This document shows, piece after piece, positions 8,203 through 17,371 of a stretch of 36,525 nucleotides of DNA. Source of the DNA: Mycobacterium angelicum (GTDB taxonomy: Bacteria > Actinomycetota > Actinomycetes > Mycobacteriales > Mycobacteriaceae); assembly GCF_002086155.1 (NCBI RefSeq), contig NZ_MVHE01000055.1, forward strand, positions 1 through 36,525, written 5' to 3'. Made by a program: the position numbers and the translations under genes. Below the pieces are notes generated by a model. The model was not told where the DNA came from. It did no database searches and saw only the letters and a program-made list of their open reading frames with translations. Numbering within the stretch: position 1 is the stretch's first letter; each line of letters begins with the position of its first letter.

Positions 8203-10944
8203 CTACCCGGCGTCAACTGCAACGACGCCGCGCCGAATGTCATTGATAGCGCGCTTGGCGGCGGCCCGCACTTCCGGGTCCGGGGCGGCGTTGCGAACTT
8301 GATCCAGTAGGTCGAGCACCTGACGGCACCAGCGTACGAAATCGCCTGCCGATAAAGGAGAACCAGTGCCCGTCCCGTCGGCGACGTCCAATGCCGCGGC
8401 CAGGTCACCGGTGCGCGCCCAGCGATAGATCACGCTGACAAAACCGTCGTCGGGTTCGCGGCTCGGGGCGATGCGGTGGGTCTGCTCGTCGGCGCGCAAC
8501 GCGGTGGACAGTCTCAATGTCTGGTTCAGCGCCTGGCGCAGTATTGGGGTGGGCACATCGGCGCCGAAAGGTGCACTTGGGCCGTCGCCGCGTGATTCGT
8601 AAAGCACCGCCGACACCACCGCCGCCAGCTCGGGCGGCTTCAAACCGGCCCAGGCCCCTGCGCGGAGACACTCGGCCACCAAAAGGTCGCTCTCGCTATA
8701 GATTCGGGCCAGCAACCGGCCGTCGTCGGTAACCTCGGGATCGGTAGCCGGACCCGTGATGAACTCACGTTCGGTGAGCAGCCCCACGATGCGGTCGAAC
8801 GTGCGCGCCAAGGAGTTGGTGGCGGCGGCGACCTTCTTCTCCAGCTGCCCGTTGTCCCGTTCGATACGAAGATAGCGTTCGGCCTGACGCATCTGTTCTT
8901 CTCGATCGGGGAAGCTGTGCGCGGGATGACGGCGCAACTCCTGCCGCAATATCGCCAGCTCGGGATCGTGAACCGCGCCCTCCTTGGCGCGGCGCGTGTC
9001 GGGAAGCACGAGCTCTGCTGCCGCCGATCGCAGCGCCGAAGCCAGATCGCGCCGCACCCGCGGCTGACGATGCTCGACGCGCTTGGGCAGCGTCATCGAC
9101 CCGACCGGCGGCGTCGCACCCGAATAGTCGGCCGACGAAATGCGGCCCGCCCAGCGATGTTCGGTCAGCACCAGCGGCCGCGGGTCCTCGCTGTCCCGAG
9201 CCGATTCCAGCACCACCGCGAGGCCACCGCGGCGGCCCTGGGTAATGGTGATGATGTCGCCGCGGCGCAGCGCCGCCAGGGCGTCACTGGCGGCCTGACG
9301 GCGCTGCTGCCGGCTCGCGCGGGCCTGCGAACGCTCCAGCTCCGATATCCGCGCGCGCATCCGGGCGTATTCGAGGATGGGCGCGTCGTGCCCACCGAGT
9401 TCGGCGGCGATCTCGTCGAGCATCCGCTTGCCCCGCTCAATGCCGCGGACGATCCCGACGACGGATCGATCGGCTTGATACTGGGCGAACGACTGCTCGA
9501 GCAGCTGGTGGGCCTGTTTGGGGCCCAATCGGTGCACCAGGTTGATCGTCATGTTGTAGGACGGCGCAAACGAACTGCGCAGCGGAAAGGTGCGAGTGGA
9601 AGCCAAGCCCGCCACCTCGGACGGCTCCGAGGTGGCGTCGCTGGGATGCCAGAGCACCACCGCGTGGCCTTCCACGTCGATACCACGTCTACCGGCCCGA
9701 CCGGTCAGCTGCGTGTACTCCCCCGGCGTCAGCGGCACATGCTGCTCGCCGTTGAACTTCACCAGTCGCTCCAGCACCACGGTGCGGGCCGGCATGTTGA
9801 TACCGAGGGCCAAGGTTTCGGTGGCGAACACCGCCTTGACCAGGCCGGCGGCGAACAACTCCTCCACGGTGTGGCGGAACGCCGGCAACATCCCGGCGTG
9901 GTGGGCGGCCAGTCCGCGCAGCAGGCCTTCCCGCCATTCGTAGTAGCCGAGCACCGCCAGGTCGGCGTCGGCGAGATCGCCGCAGCGGTGGTCGATGACC
10001 TCGGCGATCCGGGCGCGTTCAGCTTCGGTGGTTAGCCGCAGCGGCGAGCGCAGGCACTGGGCGACGGCCGCGTCACAACCGGCCCGGGAGAACACGAAGG
10101 TGATCGCCGGCAACAGGCCGGCAGCATCCAGCATGGCGATCACATCCGGCCGCGAGGGCGGCCGATAGAACCGGGGACGGCCCTGCTGTTGACGCGGTGA
10201 GCGCCGACGGGGCTGCCAGTCACCCATCCGGTCGGCCTCGCGCCGATGCGCGATGTGACGCAGCAGGTCGGGGTTGACGTGCGGCTTGTCTTTGGCACCG
10301 GTCTCAACCCGGTAGTCGAACAGATCGAAAAGCCGCTTACCCACCAAGACGTGTTGCCACAGCGGGACCGGCCGGTGCTCGTCGACCACCACCGTCGTAT
10401 CGCCGCGCACGGTTTGAATCCAGCCACCGAATTCCTCGGCGTTGCTCACCGTCGCCGAGAGGCTGACCAAGCGCACCTCGTCGGGCAGATGCAGGATCAC
10501 CTCCTCCCATACCGGACCCCGCATCCGGTCGGCGAGGAAGTGCACCTCGTCCATGACTACGTACGAAAGTCCTTGCAGCGCAGGCGAATCAGCGTAGAGC
10601 ATGTTGCGCAACACTTCGGTCGTCATCACCACGACGGGTGCGTCGGCGTTGACGGAGACGTCGCCGGTCAGCAGCCCAATCCGGTCTTTGCCGTAGCGCG
10701 CCGTGAGGTCGGTGTGCTTTTGATTGCTGAGCGCTTTGAGCGGTGTGGTGTAAAAGCATTTGCCTCCGGCGGCCAATGCCAGGTGTACGGCGAATTCGCC
10801 GACGACCGTTTTGCCCGCACCGGTGGGCGCGCAGACCAGCACACCGTGACCGCGCTCCAGCGCGGCACAGGCCCGGTGTTGAAAGTCGTCGAGTGCAAAG
10901 GGCAGTTCGGCGGCGAACCCGGGTAGCTCGACGAGATCTGTCAC
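8203..10944 (-). CDS. helY: ATP-dependent DEAD/DEAH-box helicase HelY (Ski2-like)
   Basis: 913 residues from the GTG at 10942-10944, chosen because it has a GAGGCGG ribosome site and because the protein then begins like M. tuberculosis HelY (Rv2092c); an ATG/GTG 30 bp further upstream (10974) is in frame but less likely. Motifs: Walker A APTGAGKT (about 39-46), DEVH box (132-135), SAT motif, and the helicase C-terminal QLTGRAGRRG. The C-terminal third is the DSHCT-type region of Ski2/Mtr4 RNA helicases. It probably remodels RNA; its substrate in mycobacteria is not well known. It is the last gene of the long minus-strand run that begins with dop, 87 bp after tatC. Confidence 0.93.
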   Translation of the reverse strand: MTDLVELPGFAAELPFALDDFQHRACAALERGHGVLVCAPTGAGKTVVGEFAVHLALAAGGKCFYTTPLKALSNQKHTDLTARYGKDRIGLLTGDVSVNADAPVVVMTTEVLRNMLYADSPALQGLSYVVMDEVHFLADRMRGPVWEEVILHLPDEVRLVSLSATVSNAEEFGGWIQTVRGDTTVVVDEHRPVPLWQHVLVGKRLFDLFDYRVETGAKDKPHVNPDLLRHIAHRREADRMGDWQPRRRSPRQQQGRPRFYRPPSRPDVIAMLDAAGLLPAITFVFSRAGCDAAVAQCLRSPLRLTTEAERARIAEVIDHRCGDLADADLAVLGYYEWREGLLRGLAAHHAGMLPAFRHTVEELFAAGLVKAVFATETLALGINMPARTVVLERLVKFNGEQHVPLTPGEYTQLTGRAGRRGIDVEGHAVVLWHPSDATSEPSEVAGLASTRTFPLRSSFAPSYNMTINLVHRLGPKQAHQLLEQSFAQYQADRSVVGIVRGIERGKRMLDEIAAELGGHDAPILEYARMRARISELERSQARASRQQRRQAASDALAALRRGDIITITQGRRGGLAVVLESARDSEDPRPLVLTEHRWAGRISSADYSGATPPVGSMTLPKRVEHRQPRVRRDLASALRSAAAELVLPDTRRAKEGAVHDPELAILRQELRRHPAHSFPDREEQMRQAERYLRIERDNGQLEKKVAAATNSLARTFDRIVGLLTEREFITGPATDPEVTDDGRLLARIYSESDLLVAECLRAGAWAGLKPPELAAVVSAVLYESRGDGPSAPFGADVPTPILRQALNQTLRLSTALRADEQTHRIAPSREPDDGFVSVIYRWARTGDLAAALDVADGTGTGSPLSAGDFVRWCRQVLDLLDQVRNAAPDPEVRAAAKRAINDIRRGVVAVDAG

Positions 10945-11031
10945 GCCGCCGCCTCGTCGCGGGAGGGTGCGCAAATGTACGTCAATAGCGGCGTGTCAGC
11001 GTACAGACCCGCACGCTCGCGGGGGTGGGGG

Positions 11032-11985
11032 CTAGGTGACGTCGTCATGCGGCCCGCCAATGACCGACGGCGCCGGCACCGGCGCTGGCGGATCGATGAC
11101 CGACGCCTCGTCATCCGGGATCGCGATGGCTTCCCGCTTGGCTTTCCGCTTGTCGTGGATGCGGGCGATCTGAATGGCGAACTCCAGCAGCACGGTCAGC
11201 GCCATGCCCAAGGCCGTCATCGAAAACGGGTCCGAACCCGGCGTGAACACCGCCGCAAACACGAACATCGCAAAGATCAGGCCGCGGCGCCAGGACTTGA
11301 GCTTCTCGTAGGTCAGCATGCCGATCATGTTGAGCATGACGATCAGCAGCGGAAACTCGAAACTGACTCCAAAGACCACCAGCAGATTGATCAGGAAGCC
11401 GAAATACCGATCGCCGGACAGGGCGGTCACCTGCACGTCGCTGCCGACAGTCAACAGAAAGCCCAGCGCCTTGGACAAAACCAGATAGGCCAGCACCGCG
11501 CCCGCGACGAACAACAGCGCCGCCGGGATGACGAACGCCACCGCAAAGCGACGCTCCTTCTTGTACAGGCCGGGAGTGATGAACGCCCACAGCTCGTAGA
11601 ACCACACCGGGCAAGCCAGCACCACCCCGGCGGTCATGCCGACCTTGAGCCGCAGCATGAATTGGTCGAACGGCGCGGTGGCCAACAACCGGCACTGCCC
11701 GTCCGCGCTGATGTCCGCCCGCGCCGACTGCGGCAGCGAGCAATAGGGGTGCCGCAGCCACTCGCCGAGACTTTCCAGCCCGAAGACCGAATGCGAGTAC
11801 CAGATGAACCCGAAAATCGTGGTGGCCAGGATCGCGGCCATCGCAATCAGCAGCCGGGTGCGCAACTCCGTCAGATGGTCGACCAACGACATGGTCGCGT
11901 CAGGATTGACTCGGCTGCGCCTTTGACGCGGATTGAGCCGTTTGAGAAGACCGAAGGCGCGCGCAGAAACCCGGGGACCGTTCAC
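11032..11985 (-). CDS. tatC: Twin-arginine translocase subunit TatC
   Basis: 317 residues, GTG start; slightly longer than the roughly 308 residues of M. tuberculosis TatC (Rv2093c), the extra residues being N-terminal and cytosolic. The conserved signal-peptide-binding motif HLTELRTR (37-44, Glu40) precedes six transmembrane helices. TatC recognises twin-arginine signal peptides and, with TatA, exports folded proteins across the inner membrane. The gene lies 23 nt downstream of tatA, so the two are cotranscribed. The C-terminal tail after the last helix is a charged cytosolic extension ending in a Pro-rich segment, as in other mycobacteria. Confidence 0.96.
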   Translation of the reverse strand: MNGPRVSARAFGLLKRLNPRQRRSRVNPDATMSLVDHLTELRTRLLIAMAAILATTIFGFIWYSHSVFGLESLGEWLRHPYCSLPQSARADISADGQCRLLATAPFDQFMLRLKVGMTAGVVLACPVWFYELWAFITPGLYKKERRFAVAFVIPAALLFVAGAVLAYLVLSKALGFLLTVGSDVQVTALSGDRYFGFLINLLVVFGVSFEFPLLIVMLNMIGMLTYEKLKSWRRGLIFAMFVFAAVFTPGSDPFSMTALGMALTVLLEFAIQIARIHDKRKAKREAIAIPDDEASVIDPPAPVPAPSVIGGPHDDVT

Positions 11986-12008
11986 GGCATTCGGTCAGTG
12001 ATGCCGGG

Positions 12009-12260
12009 CTACGCCGGCCGCGCCTCGGTGTGACCGGGCTCCGCAGTGGTTGGCGGGTCTACACGCTGCGACTGCACCGGCGTGGGGCTCTCGATAGACG
12101 CTTCGGTCTTGTGCTCGTTCTGCATCTCGCGGACCTCAGATTTGAAGATGCGCATTGACTTGCCCAACGAGCGCGCCGCATCGGGGAGCTTCTTGGCACC
12201 GAACAGCACGATCACCACCACAGCGAGGATCGCCCAGTGCCACGGACTAAGACTGCCCAC
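12009..12260 (-). CDS. tatA: Twin-arginine translocase subunit TatA
   Basis: 83 residues from the GTG at 12258-12260. This start is preferred over an in-frame start 60 nt upstream because a GGAGG ribosome site sits just before it and the protein then begins GSLSPWHW, as in M. tuberculosis TatA (Rv2094c). One N-terminal transmembrane helix (about 6-20) is followed by the FGAKKLPDAARSLGKS hinge and amphipathic helix that define the family, then a charged disordered tail. TatA multimerises to form the translocation pathway with TatC. About 100 bp separate it from pafC upstream. Confidence 0.95.
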   Translation of the reverse strand: MGSLSPWHWAILAVVVIVLFGAKKLPDAARSLGKSMRIFKSEVREMQNEHKTEASIESPTPVQSQRVDPPTTAEPGHTEARPA

Positions 12261-12361
12261 TTTGATTACCTCCAGACGTTGACCCGATGGTACCGCAGCC
12301 AAGCCCCCTCTCCGGGACAAGCAAGCAGCGCCGGCCGCGCGCGCCGCCGAGAACAGCGGTA

Positions 12362-13339
12362 TCAGCCCAGTTCAGCCGCCTGGTAGGCCTGTACTGCCGC
12401 GGCTGCGGCCGCTCGTACCCGCTGCGCCAACGACTCCGGTGCCAGCACCTGAACATCGGAACCAAAGCCCAGCACCAGGCGCGTCATCCAACCTTCAGAG
12501 GCGTAGGTCATGGCCGCCTCGCAGGAACCGTCGGGGAGCTCGCGCACGTCGCGCATCGGGTAATACTCGAACATCCACGATGCCGACGGTGCTATCCGCA
12601 GCGTCGCCGATGGCAGTGCCGGGTCGCCGTCGAAAAGCGAGGTGTCCGGCGGTGCCTGCAACGCCGGTTCCGGCGGCACGGCCGGCTCTCCGAGTTCGAC
12701 GGCGTCGACGATCCGGTCGAAGCGAAACAGCCGGACCCCTTCGGCCTCGCGTGACCACGCCTCCAAATAGCTCTGACCGCCGATCAGCAGCACCCGGATG
12801 GGATCCACCGTCCGGGTGGTCAGCGTGTCGTGCGACGCGGAGTAATAGTCGATGGTCAACGCGCGCTTGTCGCGCACAGCCGAACGCACCACCGCCGCAG
12901 CCCGGTTCTCGATGGGCGCCTGCTCGTCGACGGCGGTCACCGTACCCCCGTCGAGAACCGAGCCGACGGCGCCGGCCGCGGCCGCGATCTTGGCGATGGC
13001 GCTGCGCGCCGCCTGCGGATCGACCACGCCCGGAATGTCGCCCATTGCGCGCAACGCCACCAGCAAGCCGGTGGCCTCGGGTGACGTGAGCTTGAGCGGC
13101 CGGTCGATGCCGGCCGAAAACGTCACCTCGATGGTGTCGCCGGCGAATTCGAAATCGATGAGATCGCCTGGGTAGTAGCCGGGTAATCCGCACATCCACA
13201 GCTGGTTGAGGTCTTCCTCCAGCTGTCTGGTGGTGACGCCGAGTTCGGCGGCCGCCTCGGCGCGGGTGATCTTCGGGTTGGCCTGGAAGTACGGCACCAT
13301 GTTGAGCAGCCGCACCAACCGAGTCGATACGGGCGTCAT
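12362..13339 (-). CDS. pafC: WYL-domain transcriptional regulator PafC
   Basis: 325 residues, ATG start overlapping the pafB stop by 4 nt. The N-terminus is a winged helix-turn-helix (about 5-65) and the middle to C-terminal part is a WYL domain (about 150-235, with SYLEAWSREAEGVRLFRFDRI) plus a WCX-like extension. With PafB it forms the heterodimeric activator of the LexA/RecA-independent mycobacterial DNA-damage response, where the WYL domain is thought to sense a single-stranded nucleic-acid signal. The canonical Trp of the WYL motif is Ser here, while PafB keeps WYL. It corresponds to Rv2095c. The name reflects only its linkage to pafA; it is not needed for pupylation. Confidence 0.93.
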   Translation of the reverse strand: MTPVSTRLVRLLNMVPYFQANPKITRAEAAAELGVTTRQLEEDLNQLWMCGLPGYYPGDLIDFEFAGDTIEVTFSAGIDRPLKLTSPEATGLLVALRAMGDIPGVVDPQAARSAIAKIAAAAGAVGSVLDGGTVTAVDEQAPIENRAAAVVRSAVRDKRALTIDYYSASHDTLTTRTVDPIRVLLIGGQSYLEAWSREAEGVRLFRFDRIVDAVELGEPAVPPEPALQAPPDTSLFDGDPALPSATLRIAPSASWMFEYYPMRDVRELPDGSCEAAMTYASEGWMTRLVLGFGSDVQVLAPESLAQRVRAAAAAAVQAYQAAELG

Positions 13340-14328
13340 TGGGCCGCCTGGGCCCGCAACCGTGCCAATACCTCGTCGCGCAATGACGGCGGCTCCAGCA
13401 CGATGGCGTCGGCGCCATAGCCGGTGATGTCGCGCGCTAAGCGGTCGCCGGCCACGACATCCAGCTCGATGACTTCGCCGTCACGGCCACCGAGTTGCCT
13501 GGGTCCAGTCGACCGCCCGGCACGGCGCAGCCCGGTGCCCCGCCCGTCGGCCACCCATACCGTCGCCCGGGTACCGGTCGCTGTCTGAGCGACCGTGCGG
13601 GCCACGATTGCGCGCAGATCCACGTCGTCAGGCACGGTGACCGCGCCGGCCGAGCCGATGGGCGTCACGTCGGCGCCGATCCGGGACAGCCGGAAGGTCC
13701 GGGTGGCGTCACGGTCGCGGTCGTGGCCGACGAGATACCAGCGGCCCTTGTCGGTGACCACGCCCCACGGTTCGACGGTTCTGGTGGTGAAGGGCTCGGT
13801 GCGCGAGGACCGATGCGGAAACTGCACCGCCTGCCGAGAATCGATGGCCGACAACAAGATTCCCAGCACGTCTTCCGAACCACGCAGGCCCGGAACGCCG
13901 GCCGGCGACGCGATGGCCACTGGAGTCCCCGAATCGAACGGGTCGACGTCCACGCCGGCCGCCCGCAGCTTGAGCAGGGCCCCCTGGGTTGCGGTGATCA
14001 ATTCGGGCGACTCCCACAGTTGGGTCGCCACCGCCACCGCAGCCGCTTCGTCGGCAGTCAGCTCGACGGGAGGCAACGCGTAGGCGTCTCGATTGATGCG
14101 GTAACCCTCGGTGGGGTCCAGGTGTGACACCCGGCCCACTTCAAGCGGAATGCCGAGATCACGCAGCTCGTTCTTGTCGCGCTCGAACATCCGGGAAAAC
14201 GCTTCGGCGCTGGGACTCTCCGCGTAGCCCGCCACGCTGGACCTGATCTTCTCGGCGGTGATGTAGCCACGAGTGGACAGCAGCGCAATGACGAGATTTA
14301 CCAGCCGTTCGACTTTCGAGGTAGGCAT
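13336..14328 (-). CDS. pafB: WYL-domain transcriptional regulator PafB
   Basis: 330 residues, ATG start 8 nt after the pafA stop. It has an N-terminal winged helix-turn-helix (about 5-65, with LVNLVIALLSTRGYITAEKI) and a WYL domain with the intact motif in KGRWYLVGHDRDRDATRTF. It is the partner of PafC; the two are paralogous, and the 4-nt overlap with pafC suggests coupled, near-equimolar synthesis. Together they activate DNA-repair genes upon damage in mycobacteria. It corresponds to Rv2096c. Confidence 0.94.
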   Translation of the reverse strand: MPTSKVERLVNLVIALLSTRGYITAEKIRSSVAGYAESPSAEAFSRMFERDKNELRDLGIPLEVGRVSHLDPTEGYRINRDAYALPPVELTADEAAAVAVATQLWESPELITATQGALLKLRAAGVDVDPFDSGTPVAIASPAGVPGLRGSEDVLGILLSAIDSRQAVQFPHRSSRTEPFTTRTVEPWGVVTDKGRWYLVGHDRDRDATRTFRLSRIGADVTPIGSAGAVTVPDDVDLRAIVARTVAQTATGTRATVWVADGRGTGLRRAGRSTGPRQLGGRDGEVIELDVVAGDRLARDITGYGADAIVLEPPSLRDEVLARLRAQAAQ

Positions 14329-14336
14329 TCGCTTGG

Positions 14337-15695
14337 TTACATGCTCGCGATCAGCCGTTTGACTCTTTCATCGACGGCCCGGAATGGGTCCTTACACAAC
14401 ACCGTGCGCTGTGCCTGGTCGTTCAGTTTGAGATGCACCCAGTCGACGGTGAAATCCCGGCCGGCGGCTTGTGCGGCGCTGATGAATTCGCCCCGCAACC
14501 TGGCGCGGGTGGTCTGCGGCGGGTGGTCGACGGCCTCGGCGATTTCTTCGTCGGTGGTGACGCGCGACGCCAGGCCCTTGCGCTGCAGCAGATCGAAGAC
14601 ACCGCGCCCACGTTTGATGTCGTGGTAGGCCAGATCCAGTTGCGCGATCTTGGGGTCCGAGAGTTCCATGTTGTAGCGGTCCTGGTAACGCTGGAACAGC
14701 TTGCGCTTGATCACCCAGTCGATCTCGGTGTCCACCTTGGCGAAATCCTGGCTCTCCACGGCGTCCAGCTGGCGACCCCACAGGTCCACGACCTGCTCGA
14801 TCTGCGCGTTGGGCTCACGGGTCTGCAGATGCTCGACGGCACGGGTGTAGTACTCGCGCTGGATGTCCAGCGCGCTGGCCTGGCGCCCGCCGGCCAGCCG
14901 GACCGGCCGGCGGCCGGTGACGTCGTGGCTGACCTCGCGGATGGCCCGGATCGGGTTGTCCAGCGAAAAGTCGCGGAACGCCACCCCCGATTCGATCATC
15001 TCGAGCACCAGCGCCGCCGTACCCACCTTGAGCATCGTGGTGGTCTCGCACATGTTCGAGTCGCCGACGATGACGTGCAGCCGACGGTACTTCTCGGCGT
15101 CGGCGTGCGGCTCGTCCCGGGTGTTGATAATTGGGCGGCTGCGGGTGGTGGCCGACGAGACGCCTTCCCAAATGTGTTCGGCGCGTTGACTCAAGCAGAA
15201 GGTGGCCGCCTTCGGAGTCTGCAGCACCTTGCCCGCCCCGCAGATCAACTGGCGAGTTACCAGGAAGGGCAGCAGCACGTCGGAAATTCGGGAGAACTCA
15301 CCGGCCCGCACGATCAGGTAATTCTCGTGGCAGCCGTAAGAGTTGCCCGCTGAATCGGTGTTGTTCTTGAACAGGTAGATGTCGCCGCCGATGCCCTCGT
15401 CGGCCAGCCGTTGCTCGGCGTCGATGAGGAGGTCTTCGAGCACCCATTCACCGGCGCGGTCATGGGTGACCAGCTGCACCAGGCTGTCGCACTCGGCGGT
15501 GGCGTATTCGGGGTGGCTGCCCACATCGAGGTAGAGGCGGGCCCCGTTACGCAGGAAGACATTGGAGCTGCGACCCCAGGAGACCACCCTGCGGAACAGG
15601 TAGCGGGCCACCTCGTCCGGAGAGAGCCGGCGATGACCGTGGAAGGTGCAGGTGACACCGAACTCGGTCTCGATGCCCATGATTCGTCGCTGCAC
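14337..15695 (-). CDS. pafA: Pup-protein ligase PafA
   Basis: 452 residues from the GTG at 15693-15695, the length of M. tuberculosis PafA (Rv2097c); an in-frame start five codons upstream (15710) exists but neither has a strong ribosome site. PafA belongs to the glutamine-synthetase-like carboxylate-amine ligase superfamily: it phosphorylates the C-terminal Glu of deamidated Pup and joins it to substrate lysines. Visible signatures are IMGIETEFG (Mg/ATP binding Glu9, Glu11), the catalytic Asp57 in LYLDVGSHPEY, KNNTDSAGNSYGCHENY and NTRDEPHADAEKYRRLH. The C-terminal domain binds Pup. The gene is followed 8 nt later by pafB. Confidence 0.97.
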   Translation of the reverse strand: MQRRIMGIETEFGVTCTFHGHRRLSPDEVARYLFRRVVSWGRSSNVFLRNGARLYLDVGSHPEYATAECDSLVQLVTHDRAGEWVLEDLLIDAEQRLADEGIGGDIYLFKNNTDSAGNSYGCHENYLIVRAGEFSRISDVLLPFLVTRQLICGAGKVLQTPKAATFCLSQRAEHIWEGVSSATTRSRPIINTRDEPHADAEKYRRLHVIVGDSNMCETTTMLKVGTAALVLEMIESGVAFRDFSLDNPIRAIREVSHDVTGRRPVRLAGGRQASALDIQREYYTRAVEHLQTREPNAQIEQVVDLWGRQLDAVESQDFAKVDTEIDWVIKRKLFQRYQDRYNMELSDPKIAQLDLAYHDIKRGRGVFDLLQRKGLASRVTTDEEIAEAVDHPPQTTRARLRGEFISAAQAAGRDFTVDWVHLKLNDQAQRTVLCKDPFRAVDERVKRLIASM

Positions 15696-15752
15696 ATATC
15701 GAGAGTACAAGTTGTCCGAGGACGACGGTGAGCAAGCCGCGCCAAGGGGGCG

Positions 15753-16517
15753 CTAGTCCGAAGACTTTTCGTCCGATTTCGGGGCTTTTTTCTTGCCCTT
15801 GGCATCCAGTTCCTGCAGCAGCGTTTCCAGCGCGGTACCGGTGATCCGCCGGAATGCCCGCCGCGGCCGGTTGGCGTCGAGAATGGCGACCTCGAGGCTG
15901 CCCACTCCGAGAGGGGGCTGACCGTTGCCCGAGTTCTCCGGGTTGCTCGCCCGCAACGCCTGCACCGCGATGCGTACCGCGTCGGGCAGGTCGGCGTTCT
16001 CGGCGTAGGACTCCTTGAGCGCGTTGGTAATCGGTTCGGTCGTGCCGCCCATCACCACGAAGTGCGGCTCGTCAGCAATCGAGCCGTCGTAGGTGATGCG
16101 GTAGAGCTCGGGCGGTTTGGTTTCGCCGTAGTGCGCGACTTCGGCCACACACAGTTCCACCTCGTACGGCTTGGCCTGCTCGGTGAAGATGCTGCCCAGC
16201 GTTTGCGCGTAGACGTTGGCCAGCTGCCGGCCGGTGACGTCGCGGCGGTCGTAGGCGTAGCCGCGCGTGTCGGCGAACTGGATGCCGCCGCGGCGCAAAT
16301 TGTCGAATTCGTTGAACTTTCCAGCGGCCGCAAAGCCCACCCGGTCGTATAGTTCGCTGATCTTTTGTAGGGACCGCGACGGATTCTCCGCGACGAACAG
16401 CACTCCACCGGCGTAGGCCAGTGCGACCACGCTGCGGCCGCGGGCGATGCCCTTGCGCGCGAGCTCGCTGCGCTCGCGCATCGCCTGCTCAGGAGAGATG
16501 AAATACGGAAAGCTCAC
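15753..16517 (-). CDS. prcA: 20S proteasome alpha subunit PrcA
   Basis: 254 residues, GTG start overlapping the prcB stop by 4 nt (GTGA). It begins SFPYFISPEQAMRERSELARKG, the gating N-terminus and H0 helix of actinobacterial alpha subunits, and lacks a catalytic N-terminal Thr. Seven copies make each outer ring of the 20S core and dock the C-terminal tail of Mpa. The C-terminus is Lys/Ser/Asp-rich and disordered. It corresponds to Rv2109c. In M. tuberculosis several PE-type genes separate prcA from pafA; here only 57 bp do. Confidence 0.97.
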   Translation of the reverse strand: MSFPYFISPEQAMRERSELARKGIARGRSVVALAYAGGVLFVAENPSRSLQKISELYDRVGFAAAGKFNEFDNLRRGGIQFADTRGYAYDRRDVTGRQLANVYAQTLGSIFTEQAKPYEVELCVAEVAHYGETKPPELYRITYDGSIADEPHFVVMGGTTEPITNALKESYAENADLPDAVRIAVQALRASNPENSGNGQPPLGVGSLEVAILDANRPRRAFRRITGTALETLLQELDAKGKKKAPKSDEKSSD

Positions 16518-17371
16518 TTTTCACCGCCATCGGGACCGAAAGTGTCTGCCCGCGAACGGCTTTCGATGATCTCACGGGCCAGTTCGGCAATCCTGCTCTC
16601 CGCCACGTCGGCGGCACCGTCGGCGTCGATCGTGACGGCCGTCGGGTAGATGCCGCGGACCAGGTCCGGCCCGCCGGTGGCGGAGTCGTCGTCAGCGGCG
16701 TCGTAAAGCGACTCGACGGCAACCCGTAACGCCGAATCGGCGTCGGCGACGCGCGAATACAGCTTCTTTATCGACGACTTGGCGAAGATCGACCCCGATC
16801 CCACCGACTGGTAGCCCTCTTCTTCGATGTTCCAGCCGCCGGCAGCGTCGAAGGAGACGATGCGGCCCGCGGATTCCGGATCGGCTGCATGGATGTCGTA
16901 GCCCGCCAATAGCGGCAGCGCCACCAGCCCTTGCATCGCGGCGGCCAGGTTGCCCCGCACCATGATCGCCAGCCGGTTGACCTTGCCGGCGAACGTGAGC
17001 GGTACGCCTTCGAGCTTCTCGTAATGCTCGAGTTCGACCGCGTACAGCCGCGCGAATTCCACTGCGATCGCTGCGGTACCGGCTATGCCGGTGGCCGTGT
17101 AGTCGTCGGTGATGTACACCTTCTGCACATCGCGACCGGCGATCATGTTGCCCTGCGTCGAGCGCCGGTCTCCCGCGATGACGACGCCGCCGGGGTATTT
17201 CAGGGCCACGATCGTGGTGCCGTGCGGCAGCTGATCGCCAGCGGATTGGACGCCACCGCTGAGGCTTGCGGGCAGCAGATCCGGTGCCTGACGGCGCAGA
17301 AAGTCAGCGAAGGACGACAGGTCTACGGCGGGCTGATTGGTTGACAGGCGATCGGGGAACGGCCAGATCAC
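16514..17371 (-). CDS. prcB: 20S proteasome beta subunit PrcB (N-terminal Thr protease)
   Basis: 285 residues, GTG start overlapping the pup stop by 4 nt. The sequence LPHG-TTIVALKY marks autocatalytic processing after Gly51, exposing the catalytic Thr52; the propeptide is thus 51 residues, a little shorter than the 57 I recall for M. tuberculosis PrcB (Rv2110c). Other conserved elements include AGDRRSTQGN and the lysine-bearing segment DVQKVYITDDYTATG. Seven copies form each inner ring of the core and carry the proteolytic sites. The tight overlaps with pup and prcA indicate coupled translation of substrate tag and both proteasome subunits. Confidence 0.97.
   Translation of the reverse strand: MIWPFPDRLSTNQPAVDLSSFADFLRRQAPDLLPASLSGGVQSAGDQLPHGTTIVALKYPGGVVIAGDRRSTQGNMIAGRDVQKVYITDDYTATGIAGTAAIAVEFARLYAVELEHYEKLEGVPLTFAGKVNRLAIMVRGNLAAAMQGLVALPLLAGYDIHAADPESAGRIVSFDAAGGWNIEEEGYQSVGSGSIFAKSSIKKLYSRVADADSALRVAVESLYDAADDDSATGGPDLVRGIYPTAVTIDADGAADVAESRIAELAREIIESRSRADTFGPDGGEK

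Noticed and set aside
8917..10035. 372-codon plus-strand frame opposite helY
   Set aside because: Antisense shadow of helY; the composition is Arg/Gly/His-rich and no domain is recognisable.
10945..10974. Upstream start for helY adding ten residues
   Set aside because: The GTG at 10944 has the better ribosome site and gives the N-terminus known from M. tuberculosis HelY.
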